From an uncultured Erythrobacter sp. (lineage in GTDB: Bacteria > Pseudomonadota > Alphaproteobacteria > Sphingomonadales > Sphingomonadaceae), in contig CANMTU010000001.1 of NCBI GenBank assembly GCA_947501005.1, positions 2,845,407 to 2,909,406 on the forward strand: 64,000 bases of DNA, in the 5' to 3' direction. Positions 20,019 to 28,101 of this stretch are shown piece by piece. The notes below the pieces were generated by a model that had not been told where the DNA came from, made no database searches, and saw only the letters and a program-made list of their open reading frames with translations. Position numbers and translations under genes: made by a program. Each line of letters starts with the position of its first letter. The first letter of the stretch is position 1.

Positions 20019-21050
20019 TCAGTCGTCCTCGTCCTCATACCCCACCATAGCCAGCGCGCGGGCGCGCCGCTGATGCAATTGGCACCAGCGCAGCAGCGCG
20101 TCTTCGCGTCCATGGGTGATCCAGTTCTCCTGCGCGTTGACCTCCTGGATCGTGCGAGTGAGTTCGCCCCAGTCGGCATGATCGGAAATGACCAAGGGCA
20201 GTTCGACATTGCGCTGCCGGGCGCGCTGGCGCACCCGCATCCAGCCACTGGCCATGGCGGTAATCGGATCGGGCAGGCGGCGGCTCCAGCGGTCGTTGAG
20301 CGCGCTCGACGGAGAGATGACGATTTGTCCGCGCATGTCGTCCTTCTTCGCGTCCGACACCAGCCGCAATTCGCCGAGTTCCACTCCATGCTCCTCGTAG
20401 AGGCGGCACATCTTCTCCATCGCGCCGTGGAGATAGATCGGAGCGACATGGCCCGCCGCGCGCAGTTCCGCGATCACCCGCTGCGCCTTGCCCAGCGCAT
20501 AGGCGCCGACCAGCACGCAGCGGTCGGGATGCGCGGCGAGGCGGTCGAGCAATTTCGCCATCTCGTCGGCGATGGGCGGATGGGTGAACAGCGGCAGGCC
20601 GAAGGTTGCCTCGGTGATGAAGATGTCGCACGGCGTGACTTCGAAGGGCGGGCAGGTGGGATCGGCGCGGCGCTTGTAATCGCCGGTGCAGATGATCCGT
20701 TCGCCTGCATGTTCGAGCAGGATTTGCGCGCTGCCAAGAACGTGACCGGCGGGGATATATGTCGCGTCGACCCCGCCTTTCAGCCGGATCGTCTCGCCAT
20801 ATTCGACCGGGATGGCGCGATGTGGGATCTCGCCCGCATCGTCCTCGGCGCCGGTGCGGTAGCGCAGTTCCATGATCGCCAGCGTCTCGGGCGTCGCCAC
20901 CGTCTCGCCGTGCCCACCGCGCGCATGGTCGGCATGGCCATGGGTGACGAGCGCCAGGGCAACCGGCTTGGACGGATCGACCCACGCATCCGCCGGCTCG
21001 ACATAGATCCCGTGCGGGTCGGGTTTGATCCAGGAAAACGGCGCGGCCAT
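20019..21050 (-). CDS. Ligase-associated DNA exonuclease (metallo-beta-lactamase fold)
   Basis: The 343-residue protein has the MBL zinc motif THGHADHARGG, then AGHVLGSAQ, CTGDYKRR, and a beta-CASP-like C-terminus with VISDHADW. This is the exonuclease found next to bacterial repair ATP-dependent ligases (annotated ligase-associated DNA exonuclease), related to Artemis/SNM1 and CPSF-73. It would trim DNA ends before the ligase encoded 3 bp downstream seals them. Start ATG at 21050. A 92-bp gap upstream holds the clpA 3' hairpin. Confidence 0.93.
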   Translation of the reverse strand: MAAPFSWIKPDPHGIYVEPADAWVDPSKPVALALVTHGHADHARGGHGETVATPETLAIMELRYRTGAEDDAGEIPHRAIPVEYGETIRLKGGVDATYIPAGHVLGSAQILLEHAGERIICTGDYKRRADPTCPPFEVTPCDIFITEATFGLPLFTHPPIADEMAKLLDRLAAHPDRCVLVGAYALGKAQRVIAELRAAGHVAPIYLHGAMEKMCRLYEEHGVELGELRLVSDAKKDDMRGQIVISPSSALNDRWSRRLPDPITAMASGWMRVRQRARQRNVELPLVISDHADWGELTRTIQEVNAQENWITHGREDALLRWCQLHQRRARALAMVGYEDEDD

Positions 21051-21063
21051 GCCGGATTGAAGC

Positions 21064-21102
21064 GAAAGGGGGCGCGAACCGTTCCCGGCCGCGCCCCCTT
21101 TC
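21064..21102 (-). terminator. Perfect 13-bp hairpin after clpA
   Basis: A GC-rich perfect stem (21064-21076 with 21090-21102, 13-base loop) lies 41 bp beyond the clpA stop. The minus-strand sequence after it has only scattered T, so it is a weak or Rho-assisted terminator, or an RNA-stabilising 3' stem. Confidence 0.5.
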
Positions 21103-21142
21103 AGGTCTTGATGCCGATCGCTTGCGCGACCGATCGGTGAAG

Positions 21143-23557
21143 TCAGTTTTCGCTTTCGTCCGTCTCTTCTGCCGTATCCGCCTCGTCGATCTCGTCCCCA
21201 TCGTCGAACGCGTCGATCTCGTCCTCGCCATCCATCTCGTCGGTGTCGGACGCCTTCTTCTTCTTCGTGACTTTAGGCTTCGGCGGTGCCGGGGTAATCT
21301 CGAAAGCCGGCTTGCCGTCCTTCATCGTCACCGCGACTTCCCCGCCATCGGCGAGCTTGCCGAACAGCAGTTCCTCCGCGAGCGGTTGCTTGATCTTCTC
21401 CTGGATCAGGCGGCCCATCGGCCGCGCACCATAGAGCCGGTCGTAGCCCTTGTCGGCCAGCCAGGCACGGCTTTCCGTGTCGAACTGGATGTCGACGCTC
21501 TGCTCCGCCAGCTGGAGTTCGAGCTGGAGAATGAACTTGTCGACCACGCGGGCGACCGTTTCGCGCCCGAGATAGGCGAACGGCACGATCGCATCGAGGC
21601 GGTTGCGGAATTCCGGCGTGAACATCCGCTTCACCGCTTCCTCGCTCGCATCTTCGCGGCTGACATCGCCGAAGCCGATCCCCTGGCTCGCCATGTCGGC
21701 GGCCCCGGCATTGGTCGTCATGATGAGGACGACGTTGCGGAAATCGACCGTCTTGCCGTGGTGATCGGTCAGGCGGCCGTTATCCATCACCTGCAGCAGG
21801 ATGTTGAACAGGTCCGGATGCGCCTTCTCGATCTCGTCGAGCAGGAGGACGCAATGCGGGTTCTGGTCGACCGCATCGGTCAACAGCCCGCCCTGATCGT
21901 AGCCGACATAACCCGGAGGCGCGCCGATCAACCGGCTGACGCTGTGCCGTTCCATGTATTCCGACATGTCGAAGCGCTTGAGCTCGATTCCCATGATCGA
22001 GGCGAGCTGGCGGGCGACTTCGGTCTTGCCGACGCCGGTCGGCCCGCTGAACAGGAACGAGCCGATCGGCTTGTCCGGATCGCGCAGGCCGGCACGCGAC
22101 AGCTTCATCGCCGTCGCCAGCCGGTCGACCGCCGCATCCTGGCCGAACACGACATGCTTGAGGTCGCGGTCGAGGTTCTGGAGCGCCTTCTTGTCGTCGG
22201 TGCTGACCGATTTGGGGGGAATGCGCGCCATGGTCGCGATCACCGCCTCGATCTCGCGCGCGGTGATCTTCTTCTTCCGCTTCGACGGCGGGACCAGCAT
22301 CTGCATAGCGCCCACCTCGTCGATTACGTCGATCGCCTTGTCGGGCAGCTTGCGGTCGTTGATGTAACGGGCCGACAGTTCGACCGCGGTCTTGATCGCG
22401 TCGGGGGTGTACTTGACCTTGTGATGATCCTCGAACGCGCTGCGCAGACCCTTGAGGATCTTGACCGTATCCTCGATCGTCGGCTCGTTCACGTCGATCT
22501 TCTGGAAGCGGCGCAGCAGCGCGCGGTCCTTCTCGAAGTGGTTGCGAAATTCCTTGTAGGTGGTCGACCCGATGCAGCGGATCGCCCCGCTGGACAGGGC
22601 CGGCTTCAGGAGGTTGGAGGCATCCATCGCACCGCCGCTGGTCGCGCCGGCGCCGATCACCGTGTGAATCTCGTCGATGAACAGGACCGCATGCGGCATG
22701 CCCTCGAGTTCGTTGACGACCTGCTTCAGCCGCTCCTCGAAATCGCCGCGATAGCGGGTGCCGGCCAGCAGCGCGCCCATGTCGAGCGAGTAGATCACCG
22801 CTTCTTCGAGAACCTCGGGCACGTCGCCCTCGACGATCTTGCGCGCGAGGCCTTCCGCGATCGCGGTCTTGCCGACGCCGGGATCGCCGACATAGAGCGG
22901 GTTGTTCTTGCTGCGGCGGCAGAGGATCTGGACCGTCCGGTCGACTTCGGGCCCGCGCCCGATCAGCGGATCGATCCGGCCGTCCTCCGCCTTCTTGTTG
23001 AGATTGACGGTGAACTGGTCGAGCGCGGTTTCCTTCTTGTCGCCGCCCTTGGCCTTGTCGTCCGCGCCCGGGCCGTCTTCGGCATCCTGCGGCGCCTTAC
23101 CGCTTTCCAACTGCTTGCCGCCCTTGCCGATGCCGTGACTGATGAAGCTGACCGCATCGAGCCGGCTCATGTCCTGCTGTTGCAGGAAATAGACGGCATA
23201 GCTGTCACGCTCGGAGAACAGGGCGACCAGCACGTTGGCGCCGGTCACCGTATCCTTGCCCGAGGACTGGACGTGCAGGATCGCGCGCTGGATCACTCGC
23301 TGGAACCCGGCGGTCGGCTGCGGATCGGAGCCGTCGTCGGATTTGAGCGACTGGTATTCCTGTTCCAGATATTGCCGCACGACCGCGCCGAGTTCGTCGA
23401 GATCGACGCCGCACGAACCCATCACCTGGGCGGCATCGTCGTCGTCGATCAAGGCGAGCAGCAGGTGTTCGAGCGTCGCATATTCATGGCGGCGTTCGCC
23501 GGCATCGCTCAAGGCTGCATGAAGGGTCTTTTCGAGGTTGGCTGCGAAGCTGGGCAT
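21143..23557 (-). CDS. clpA: ATP-dependent Clp protease ATP-binding subunit ClpA
   Basis: The 804-residue Hsp100 unfoldase has the Clp N-domain repeat (1-150), AAA-1 with Walker A GDPGVGKT, and AAA-2 with GPTGVGKT and the sensor block ARPMGRLIQEKIK. The ClpP-docking tripeptide IGF is at 627-629. The C-terminus carries an extra low-complexity tail (from about residue 755) with a lysine cluster then a strongly acidic run rich in D/E. E. coli ClpA lacks such a tail. The adaptor gene clpS, often next to clpA, is not adjacent. It feeds substrates to ClpP in the cytoplasm. Confidence 0.96.
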   Translation of the reverse strand: MPSFAANLEKTLHAALSDAGERRHEYATLEHLLLALIDDDDAAQVMGSCGVDLDELGAVVRQYLEQEYQSLKSDDGSDPQPTAGFQRVIQRAILHVQSSGKDTVTGANVLVALFSERDSYAVYFLQQQDMSRLDAVSFISHGIGKGGKQLESGKAPQDAEDGPGADDKAKGGDKKETALDQFTVNLNKKAEDGRIDPLIGRGPEVDRTVQILCRRSKNNPLYVGDPGVGKTAIAEGLARKIVEGDVPEVLEEAVIYSLDMGALLAGTRYRGDFEERLKQVVNELEGMPHAVLFIDEIHTVIGAGATSGGAMDASNLLKPALSSGAIRCIGSTTYKEFRNHFEKDRALLRRFQKIDVNEPTIEDTVKILKGLRSAFEDHHKVKYTPDAIKTAVELSARYINDRKLPDKAIDVIDEVGAMQMLVPPSKRKKKITAREIEAVIATMARIPPKSVSTDDKKALQNLDRDLKHVVFGQDAAVDRLATAMKLSRAGLRDPDKPIGSFLFSGPTGVGKTEVARQLASIMGIELKRFDMSEYMERHSVSRLIGAPPGYVGYDQGGLLTDAVDQNPHCVLLLDEIEKAHPDLFNILLQVMDNGRLTDHHGKTVDFRNVVLIMTTNAGAADMASQGIGFGDVSREDASEEAVKRMFTPEFRNRLDAIVPFAYLGRETVARVVDKFILQLELQLAEQSVDIQFDTESRAWLADKGYDRLYGARPMGRLIQEKIKQPLAEELLFGKLADGGEVAVTMKDGKPAFEITPAPPKPKVTKKKKASDTDEMDGEDEIDAFDDGDEIDEADTAEETDESEN

Positions 23558-23712
23558 TCGATGGTTCTTTCGTCAGGAGACTCGCGGACTGGTCGGGTTG
23601 GACGGCAGGATGGAGAGTAACGCCGATCGGTTAGCCGAAACTGTATGACGGTCCGCCCGTGCGGGAAATATAGGTACGGATTTCGCCGTTTCACCCCCGC
23701 GAGACACCGCCG

Positions 23713-23913
23713 TCACGCCTTGCGCCCGAACAGTGCCTCGGCCGCGTCGTGGTGGGCGGCGGCCTTCAGGCGGTGCTTTTCCACCCGCGCGATCTCGGCT
23801 TCGAGCAGGGCGATGCGTTCGGCCAGTTCATCTTGCGAATAGGGGGCGAGATCCTCGGCGGCGAGCTTGCTCACAGCGTCGCCCCGGGGGCGGGGAAGGT
23901 CACCGTCTTCCAT
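23713..23913 (-). CDS. DUF1192 small protein
   Basis: The 66-residue protein has an acidic N-terminus (EDGDLPRP) and a C-terminal helix, LAERIALLEAEIARVEKH, likely a coiled coil. This is the DUF1192 family, a short conserved alphaproteobacterial protein of unknown function. I start at ATG 23913 because the frame upstream reads into the divergent quinone oxidoreductase gene and does not look coding. It lies 155 bp upstream of clpA in the same direction. Confidence 0.82.
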   Translation of the reverse strand: MEDGDLPRPRGDAVSKLAAEDLAPYSQDELAERIALLEAEIARVEKHRLKAAAHHDAAEALFGRKA

Positions 23914-24018
23914 TGCCGGCAGTCTCCGCTTCCCTCCGGTTGCTGTCAACCGATGTGCGATGTATTGCGCGCTGCGAAAGCGTCGCCGCCGGGGCCGCGC
24001 CAAACGGGGGCCCTGATA

Positions 24019-25029
24019 TTGGCCGATCTGCCTGACACCATGACCGCGATGGGCTTCGACGAGGCCGGCGGCCCCGATGTCTTCCGTGCCGAATCGCTGC
24101 CCCTGCCCGAACCGGGCGAGGGCGAGGTGCTGATCCGGGTCGCATGGGCCGGCGTGAACCGGCCCGACGTGATCCAGCGGCAGGGCTTCTATCCGCCGCC
24201 GCCGGGCGCCTCGCCGATCCCGGGGCTCGAGGTCGCCGGCACCGTGGTCGCGGTAGGGAAGGGCGCGCAGTCCGAATTGCTCAACCGCCGGGTCTGCGCG
24301 CTGGTTTCGGGGGGCGGCTATGCCGAGTACTGCCTCGCCCAGGCGGCGCATTGCCTGCACGTACCCCAGGCGATGCCGCTCAAGACCGCGGCGGCGATCC
24401 CGGAAACGCTGTTCACCGTGTGGCACAACGTGTTCGAGCGGGGCTGGGCCAGGGAAGGCGAGACTTTCCTCGTTCACGGCGGCACCAGCGGGATCGGCAC
24501 GATGGCGATCATGCTTGCCAAGCAGTTCGGGCTGACCGTGATCGCCACCGCCGGCAGCGACGAGAAATGCGCCGCAGCGCGCGATCTCGGCGCCGACCTA
24601 GTGATCAATTACAAGGAACAGGACTTCGTCGAGGAGACGAAGCGCTTTACCGATGGGGAAGGCGTGAACATCGTGCTCGACATGGTGTCGGGCGACTATG
24701 TCGCGCGCAACATCGAATGCCTGGCCGACGAGGGGCGCCACGTCACCATCGCCGTGCTGGGCGGCGTCAAGGCGACGATCAACATGGCGACCGTCATGCG
24801 CAAGCGGCTGACGCTGACCGGCTCGACCCTGCGCCCCCGCTCCAACGCGTTCAAGGCGCTGCTCGCGGACGAAATCCACCAGCAGGCCTGGCCCCTGTTC
24901 GAGGACGGCACCATCGCCCCGGTCATGGACGAGGCGTTCCCGCTGGCGCGGGTTGCCGACGCGCATCGGCGGATGGAAGACGGCGACCATATCGGCAAGA
25001 TCGTCCTCGAAGTCTCGGGCGAGGACTGA
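24019..25029 (+). CDS. NAD(P)H-quinone oxidoreductase (PIG3/QOR family, MDR superfamily)
   Basis: This is a 336-residue zinc-free medium-chain dehydrogenase/reductase: N-terminal GroES-like domain with AWAGVNRPDVIQRQG, then a Rossmann fold with VHGGTSGIGTMAIMLAK (NADPH loop) and GADLVINY. Members of the PIG3 group reduce quinones with NADPH. I favour TTG 24019 (ADLPDTMTAM), because relatives usually carry about seven residues before the MTA motif; ATG 24040 is the alternative. An intrinsic terminator follows at 25090-25122. Confidence 0.87.
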   Translation: MADLPDTMTAMGFDEAGGPDVFRAESLPLPEPGEGEVLIRVAWAGVNRPDVIQRQGFYPPPPGASPIPGLEVAGTVVAVGKGAQSELLNRRVCALVSGGGYAEYCLAQAAHCLHVPQAMPLKTAAAIPETLFTVWHNVFERGWAREGETFLVHGGTSGIGTMAIMLAKQFGLTVIATAGSDEKCAAARDLGADLVINYKEQDFVEETKRFTDGEGVNIVLDMVSGDYVARNIECLADEGRHVTIAVLGGVKATINMATVMRKRLTLTGSTLRPRSNAFKALLADEIHQQAWPLFEDGTIAPVMDEAFPLARVADAHRRMEDGDHIGKIVLEVSGED

Positions 25030-25089
25030 GGCTTCGCGCAGCTCGCGCTTGCCCAAACCTGCGCTTTGGCATACATGTCGCAAGCTATC

Positions 25090-25122
25090 GGCCGCTCCGC
25101 GAGGGGCGGCCCTTTCATTTTC
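25090..25122 (+). terminator. Intrinsic terminator after the quinone oxidoreductase
   Basis: A 9-bp GC stem (25090-25098 with 25103-25111, one G-U pair) is closed by a GCGA tetraloop and followed by a T-rich tail on the plus strand (CTTTCATTTT). It lies 60 bp after the stop and 25 bp before the TrcR start, separating the two genes. Confidence 0.8.
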
Positions 25123-25146
25123 GCGCTTGTTGAGAAAGAGCCCTTC

Positions 25147-25869
25147 ATGGCCGACCAACCCACCCCGCTGATGCCGCATGCGACCGCCACCTGGCTGATC
25201 GACAACACCGGCCTGTCCTTCGAACAGATCGCCGCCTTCTGCGGCCTGCACATCCTCGAAGTGCAGGCCATGGCCGACGATCTGGCGGGCAGCAAATATA
25301 CCGGGCGCGATCCGCTCCATGCCGGCGAACTGACGCAGGACGAGATCGAGAAGGGCCAGAAGGATCCGGAATATCGCCTGAAGATCCAGCGCGCCCCGAT
25401 CGCGGTCAGCCGCACCAAAGGCCCGCGTTACACCCCGGTGTCCAAGCGGCAGGACAAGCCCGACGGCATCGCCTGGCTGCTGCGCAACCATGCCGAGATT
25501 TCCGATGCGCAGATCTCCAAGCTGATCGGAACCACGCGCAACACCATCGCTGCCCTGCGCGACCGGACGCACTGGAACATCCAGAACATCACCCCCAAGG
25601 ACCCGGTGACGCTGGGCCTGTGCTCGCAGCGCGAACTCGACGCCGTGGTCGCCAAGGCGGCCAAGAAGGTCCGCGCGACCGAGGGCGAGGACGAGCAGGC
25701 GGCCGAGCCCGTGCGCGATACCGGCGGCAGCGATCGCGAGAAGCTGATCGAGGAACTGCGCGCCGAACGCGATGCCAACGAAAAGGCCGCCGCCGAGGCC
25801 GCGCAGGAAGCGGAAGCTGAGGAATGGCTGCGTAACAAGCGTGCTGCGGAAGAGACCGAACAGCCCTGA
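25147..25869 (+). CDS. trcR: DUF1013 family cell-cycle regulator (TrcR-like)
   Basis: The 240-residue protein has two helix-turn-helix-like segments: WLIDNTGLSFEQIAAFCGLH (16-35) and IAWLLRNHAEISDAQISKLIG (about 102-122). An acidic coiled-coil tail follows from about 190. The family DUF1013 was named TrcR in rhizobia as a cell-cycle transcription regulator conserved in Alphaproteobacteria. I start at ATG 25147 (MADQPTPLMPH) with GAAAGAG upstream; the in-frame start at 25066 would run through the terminator hairpin. A short stem with a TTTT tail overlaps its stop codon. Confidence 0.88.
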   Translation: MADQPTPLMPHATATWLIDNTGLSFEQIAAFCGLHILEVQAMADDLAGSKYTGRDPLHAGELTQDEIEKGQKDPEYRLKIQRAPIAVSRTKGPRYTPVSKRQDKPDGIAWLLRNHAEISDAQISKLIGTTRNTIAALRDRTHWNIQNITPKDPVTLGLCSQRELDAVVAKAAKKVRATEGEDEQAAEPVRDTGGSDREKLIEELRAERDANEKAAAEAAQEAEAEEWLRNKRAAEETEQP

Positions 25870-25919
25870 GGCAGGGGTTTTGACTTGTCAGCGGCGGCAA
25901 CAGCCGTCATTCTACTGAC

Positions 25920-27602
25920 ATGTCTGTCAATAAGCGCTTTCCCTGCCCGTCCGCCGACTATTCGCATCCGGGGGCGTGGGATGCGCCGCTCAAGGGCGAC
26001 CTGCTGCCCGAGATCTTCGCCCGCCGCGCGTCCGAACAGGGGGATGCGCCGCTGGTCGAGTTTCTCGGCCGCACCTTCTCCTACGCCGAACTGCACGATC
26101 AGGCGCGCCGCTTCGCCGCCGGTCTGATCGAAAAAGGCATCGGCAAGGGCGACCGGGTCGGCCTGTTCCTGCCCAATGTGCCGACCTATGTCGCCGCCTA
26201 TTACGGGGCAATGATGGCCGGCGCGGTGGTGGTGAACTTCTCGCCGCTCTACTCGGCCGAGGAACTGGCCCATCAGGTCGAGGATTCGGGCACGCTGCTG
26301 CTGGTCACGCTCGATTCGCCGATGCTGTTGCCGACGGCGGAAAAGGTGCTCGACACGTCCTCGCTGGTCGCGCTGATCGTGGCGAGACTGTCCGACAGTC
26401 TGCCGACCGCCAAGAGCGTGGCCCTGCGCACCCTCGGCCGCAGCCAGATCGCGGCGATCCCGCGGCGCGGCGACATCACGCTGTGGGACGACTGGCAGGC
26501 CGACGAACATCCGGCGCCCCGCACCTTCCACGGCGACGACCTCGCGCTGCTGCAATATACCGGCGGTACCACCGGTACGCCCAAGGGCGCCATGCTCACC
26601 CATGGCAATCTTGCCAGCAATGCGCGGCAGGTGGATGCGATCGATCCGTTCGAGCACGACATTCCCGACAGCGTGCTGGGCGCACTGCCGCTGTTCCATG
26701 TCTTCGCCAACACCTGCGTGCTCAATCGCACGGTGGTGCGCGGCGGGATGATCGCGATGGTGCCGCGCTTCGACCCCAAGCAGGTGCTGCAGACGATCGC
26801 GCGCACCCGGCCGCTCGCCTTTCCCGGCGTGCCGACGATGTTTCAGGCGCTGCTCGATCACAAGGATTGCGACAGGACCGACTGGTCCTCGCTGCTGATC
26901 TGCATATCGGGCGGCGCGCCCATGCCGGCCAAGCTGCGCGAGCAGTTCGAGGCGCGTACGGGCGTGCGGCTGGTCGAGGGATATGGCCTCACCGAAAGTT
27001 CCGGCGTGGTTTCGGTCAATCCCTATATCGGCACGCGCAAGCCGGGCACGATCGGGCAGGTCCTTCCCGGCACCAGGGTGCTGCTGCTCGACAAGGAAGA
27101 TGCAACGAAACTCGCCCCCGACGGCGAGCCGGGCGAGCTGGTGGTGGCCGGGCCGCAGGTGATGAAGGGCTATTGGAACCGGCCCGACACCGCAACCAGC
27201 GCCTTTGCCGAGCATGAGGGCGAGAGGTGGCTGCGCACCGGCGATGTCGCCACGATCGACGGCGACGGCTATCTCGACATCGTCGACCGGATCAAGGACA
27301 TGATCGCGGTCGGCGGGTTCAAGGTCTTCCCGAGCCAGGTGGAGGAGGTCATCCTCCAGCATCCGGCGGTGAAAGAGGCACTCGTGATCGGCAAGCCCGA
27401 CAGCTATCGTGGTGAAAGTCCGGCCGCCTATGTCACGTTGATGGCCGATGCCGAATGCGACGGCGCCACGCTCAAGGACTGGGTGAACGACCGCGTCGGC
27501 AAGCACGAGCGGGTGAGCGAGGTGGTCGTGCGCGGCGACCTGCCCAAGACCATGATCGGCAAGCTCGACCGCAAGGCCCTGCGCGCCGAAGTGCTGGACT
27601 GA
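25920..27602 (+). CDS. Long-chain acyl-CoA ligase (FadD-like, AMP-forming)
   Basis: The 560-residue ANL-family enzyme has the AMP loop YTGGTTGTPKGA, the A5 block GYGLTESSG, WLRTGDVATIDGDGY, hinge DRIKDMI, and the catalytic lysine motif near the end (KTMIGKLDRKALR). It activates a carboxylate to acyl-AMP then acyl-CoA, probably a fatty acid, at the membrane. The start ATG 25920 has no clear ribosome site, and the region 25879-25930 contains inverted TTGAC/GTCAA elements around it, which may be an operator. It stands alone after trcR. Confidence 0.91.
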   Translation: MSVNKRFPCPSADYSHPGAWDAPLKGDLLPEIFARRASEQGDAPLVEFLGRTFSYAELHDQARRFAAGLIEKGIGKGDRVGLFLPNVPTYVAAYYGAMMAGAVVVNFSPLYSAEELAHQVEDSGTLLLVTLDSPMLLPTAEKVLDTSSLVALIVARLSDSLPTAKSVALRTLGRSQIAAIPRRGDITLWDDWQADEHPAPRTFHGDDLALLQYTGGTTGTPKGAMLTHGNLASNARQVDAIDPFEHDIPDSVLGALPLFHVFANTCVLNRTVVRGGMIAMVPRFDPKQVLQTIARTRPLAFPGVPTMFQALLDHKDCDRTDWSSLLICISGGAPMPAKLREQFEARTGVRLVEGYGLTESSGVVSVNPYIGTRKPGTIGQVLPGTRVLLLDKEDATKLAPDGEPGELVVAGPQVMKGYWNRPDTATSAFAEHEGERWLRTGDVATIDGDGYLDIVDRIKDMIAVGGFKVFPSQVEEVILQHPAVKEALVIGKPDSYRGESPAAYVTLMADAECDGATLKDWVNDRVGKHERVSEVVVRGDLPKTMIGKLDRKALRAEVLD

Positions 27603-27648
27603 CGCCGGCTATCCTTCACAAGCTGGCATACGCCGGCAACGGCCCTGT

Positions 27649-28101
27649 TCAACTCGCGACGGTAAGCTCCGGCTTGCCGTCCGCGGGTTCTTCCACCTTG
27701 CGATCCACCCGGCTGTCGCGGTGGGCGAAACGGCCCTCGACCTGTGCGCCCTGTTCGATGGTCAGCGCGTCGTAGAATACGTCGCCGGTGATCCGCGCGG
27801 TCTTGAGGATCACCAGTTCGCGCGCCTTGATCGATCCTTGCACCGTGCCGGCGAACCGGGCGCTTTCCGCCTCGATATTGCCGGTGACCGTGCTCGTCTC
27901 GCCCTGAACGAGGTTCGAGCAGGTGATGTCCCCCTCGACATTGCCGTCGACATGGAGGTCGGCTGAGGCATTGAGGTCGCCGGTGATCGACAGGTCCGAG
28001 CCGAGCACCGAAAACGAGGAATTGCTTCTGCCGGTCATGCCCTGCCCCGGATTACCTGTCAGCGGCGAGCCGTGGGGCTCGGCGGATTTCTTCGAGAACA
28101 T
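27649..28101 (-). CDS. Bactofilin family cytoskeletal protein
   Basis: The 150-residue protein has a short disordered N-terminus, a central right-handed beta-helix (about 32-125, VLGSDLSITGDLNASADLHV and repeats such as VEGDITC, VQGSIKA, ITGDVFY), and a charged tail. Bactofilins polymerise without nucleotides at the inner membrane and recruit cell-wall enzymes. The first 50 bases lie inside the 3' end of the M23 peptidase gene in another frame, an exceptionally tight arrangement that supports co-expression and a bactofilin-peptidase partnership. Confidence 0.93.
   Translation of the reverse strand: MFSKKSAEPHGSPLTGNPGQGMTGRSNSSFSVLGSDLSITGDLNASADLHVDGNVEGDITCSNLVQGETSTVTGNIEAESARFAGTVQGSIKARELVILKTARITGDVFYDALTIEQGAQVEGRFAHRDSRVDRKVEEPADGKPELTVAS

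Noticed and set aside
21122..23620. 832-codon open frame on the plus strand
   Set aside because: It is the exact mirror of clpA; GC-rich third positions on the coding strand keep the antisense frame open. The translation has no domain and is rich in R, A, D, H.
25428..27506. 692-codon open frame on the minus strand
   Set aside because: It is antisense to the acyl-CoA ligase and the 3' end of trcR, both of which have clear family motifs.
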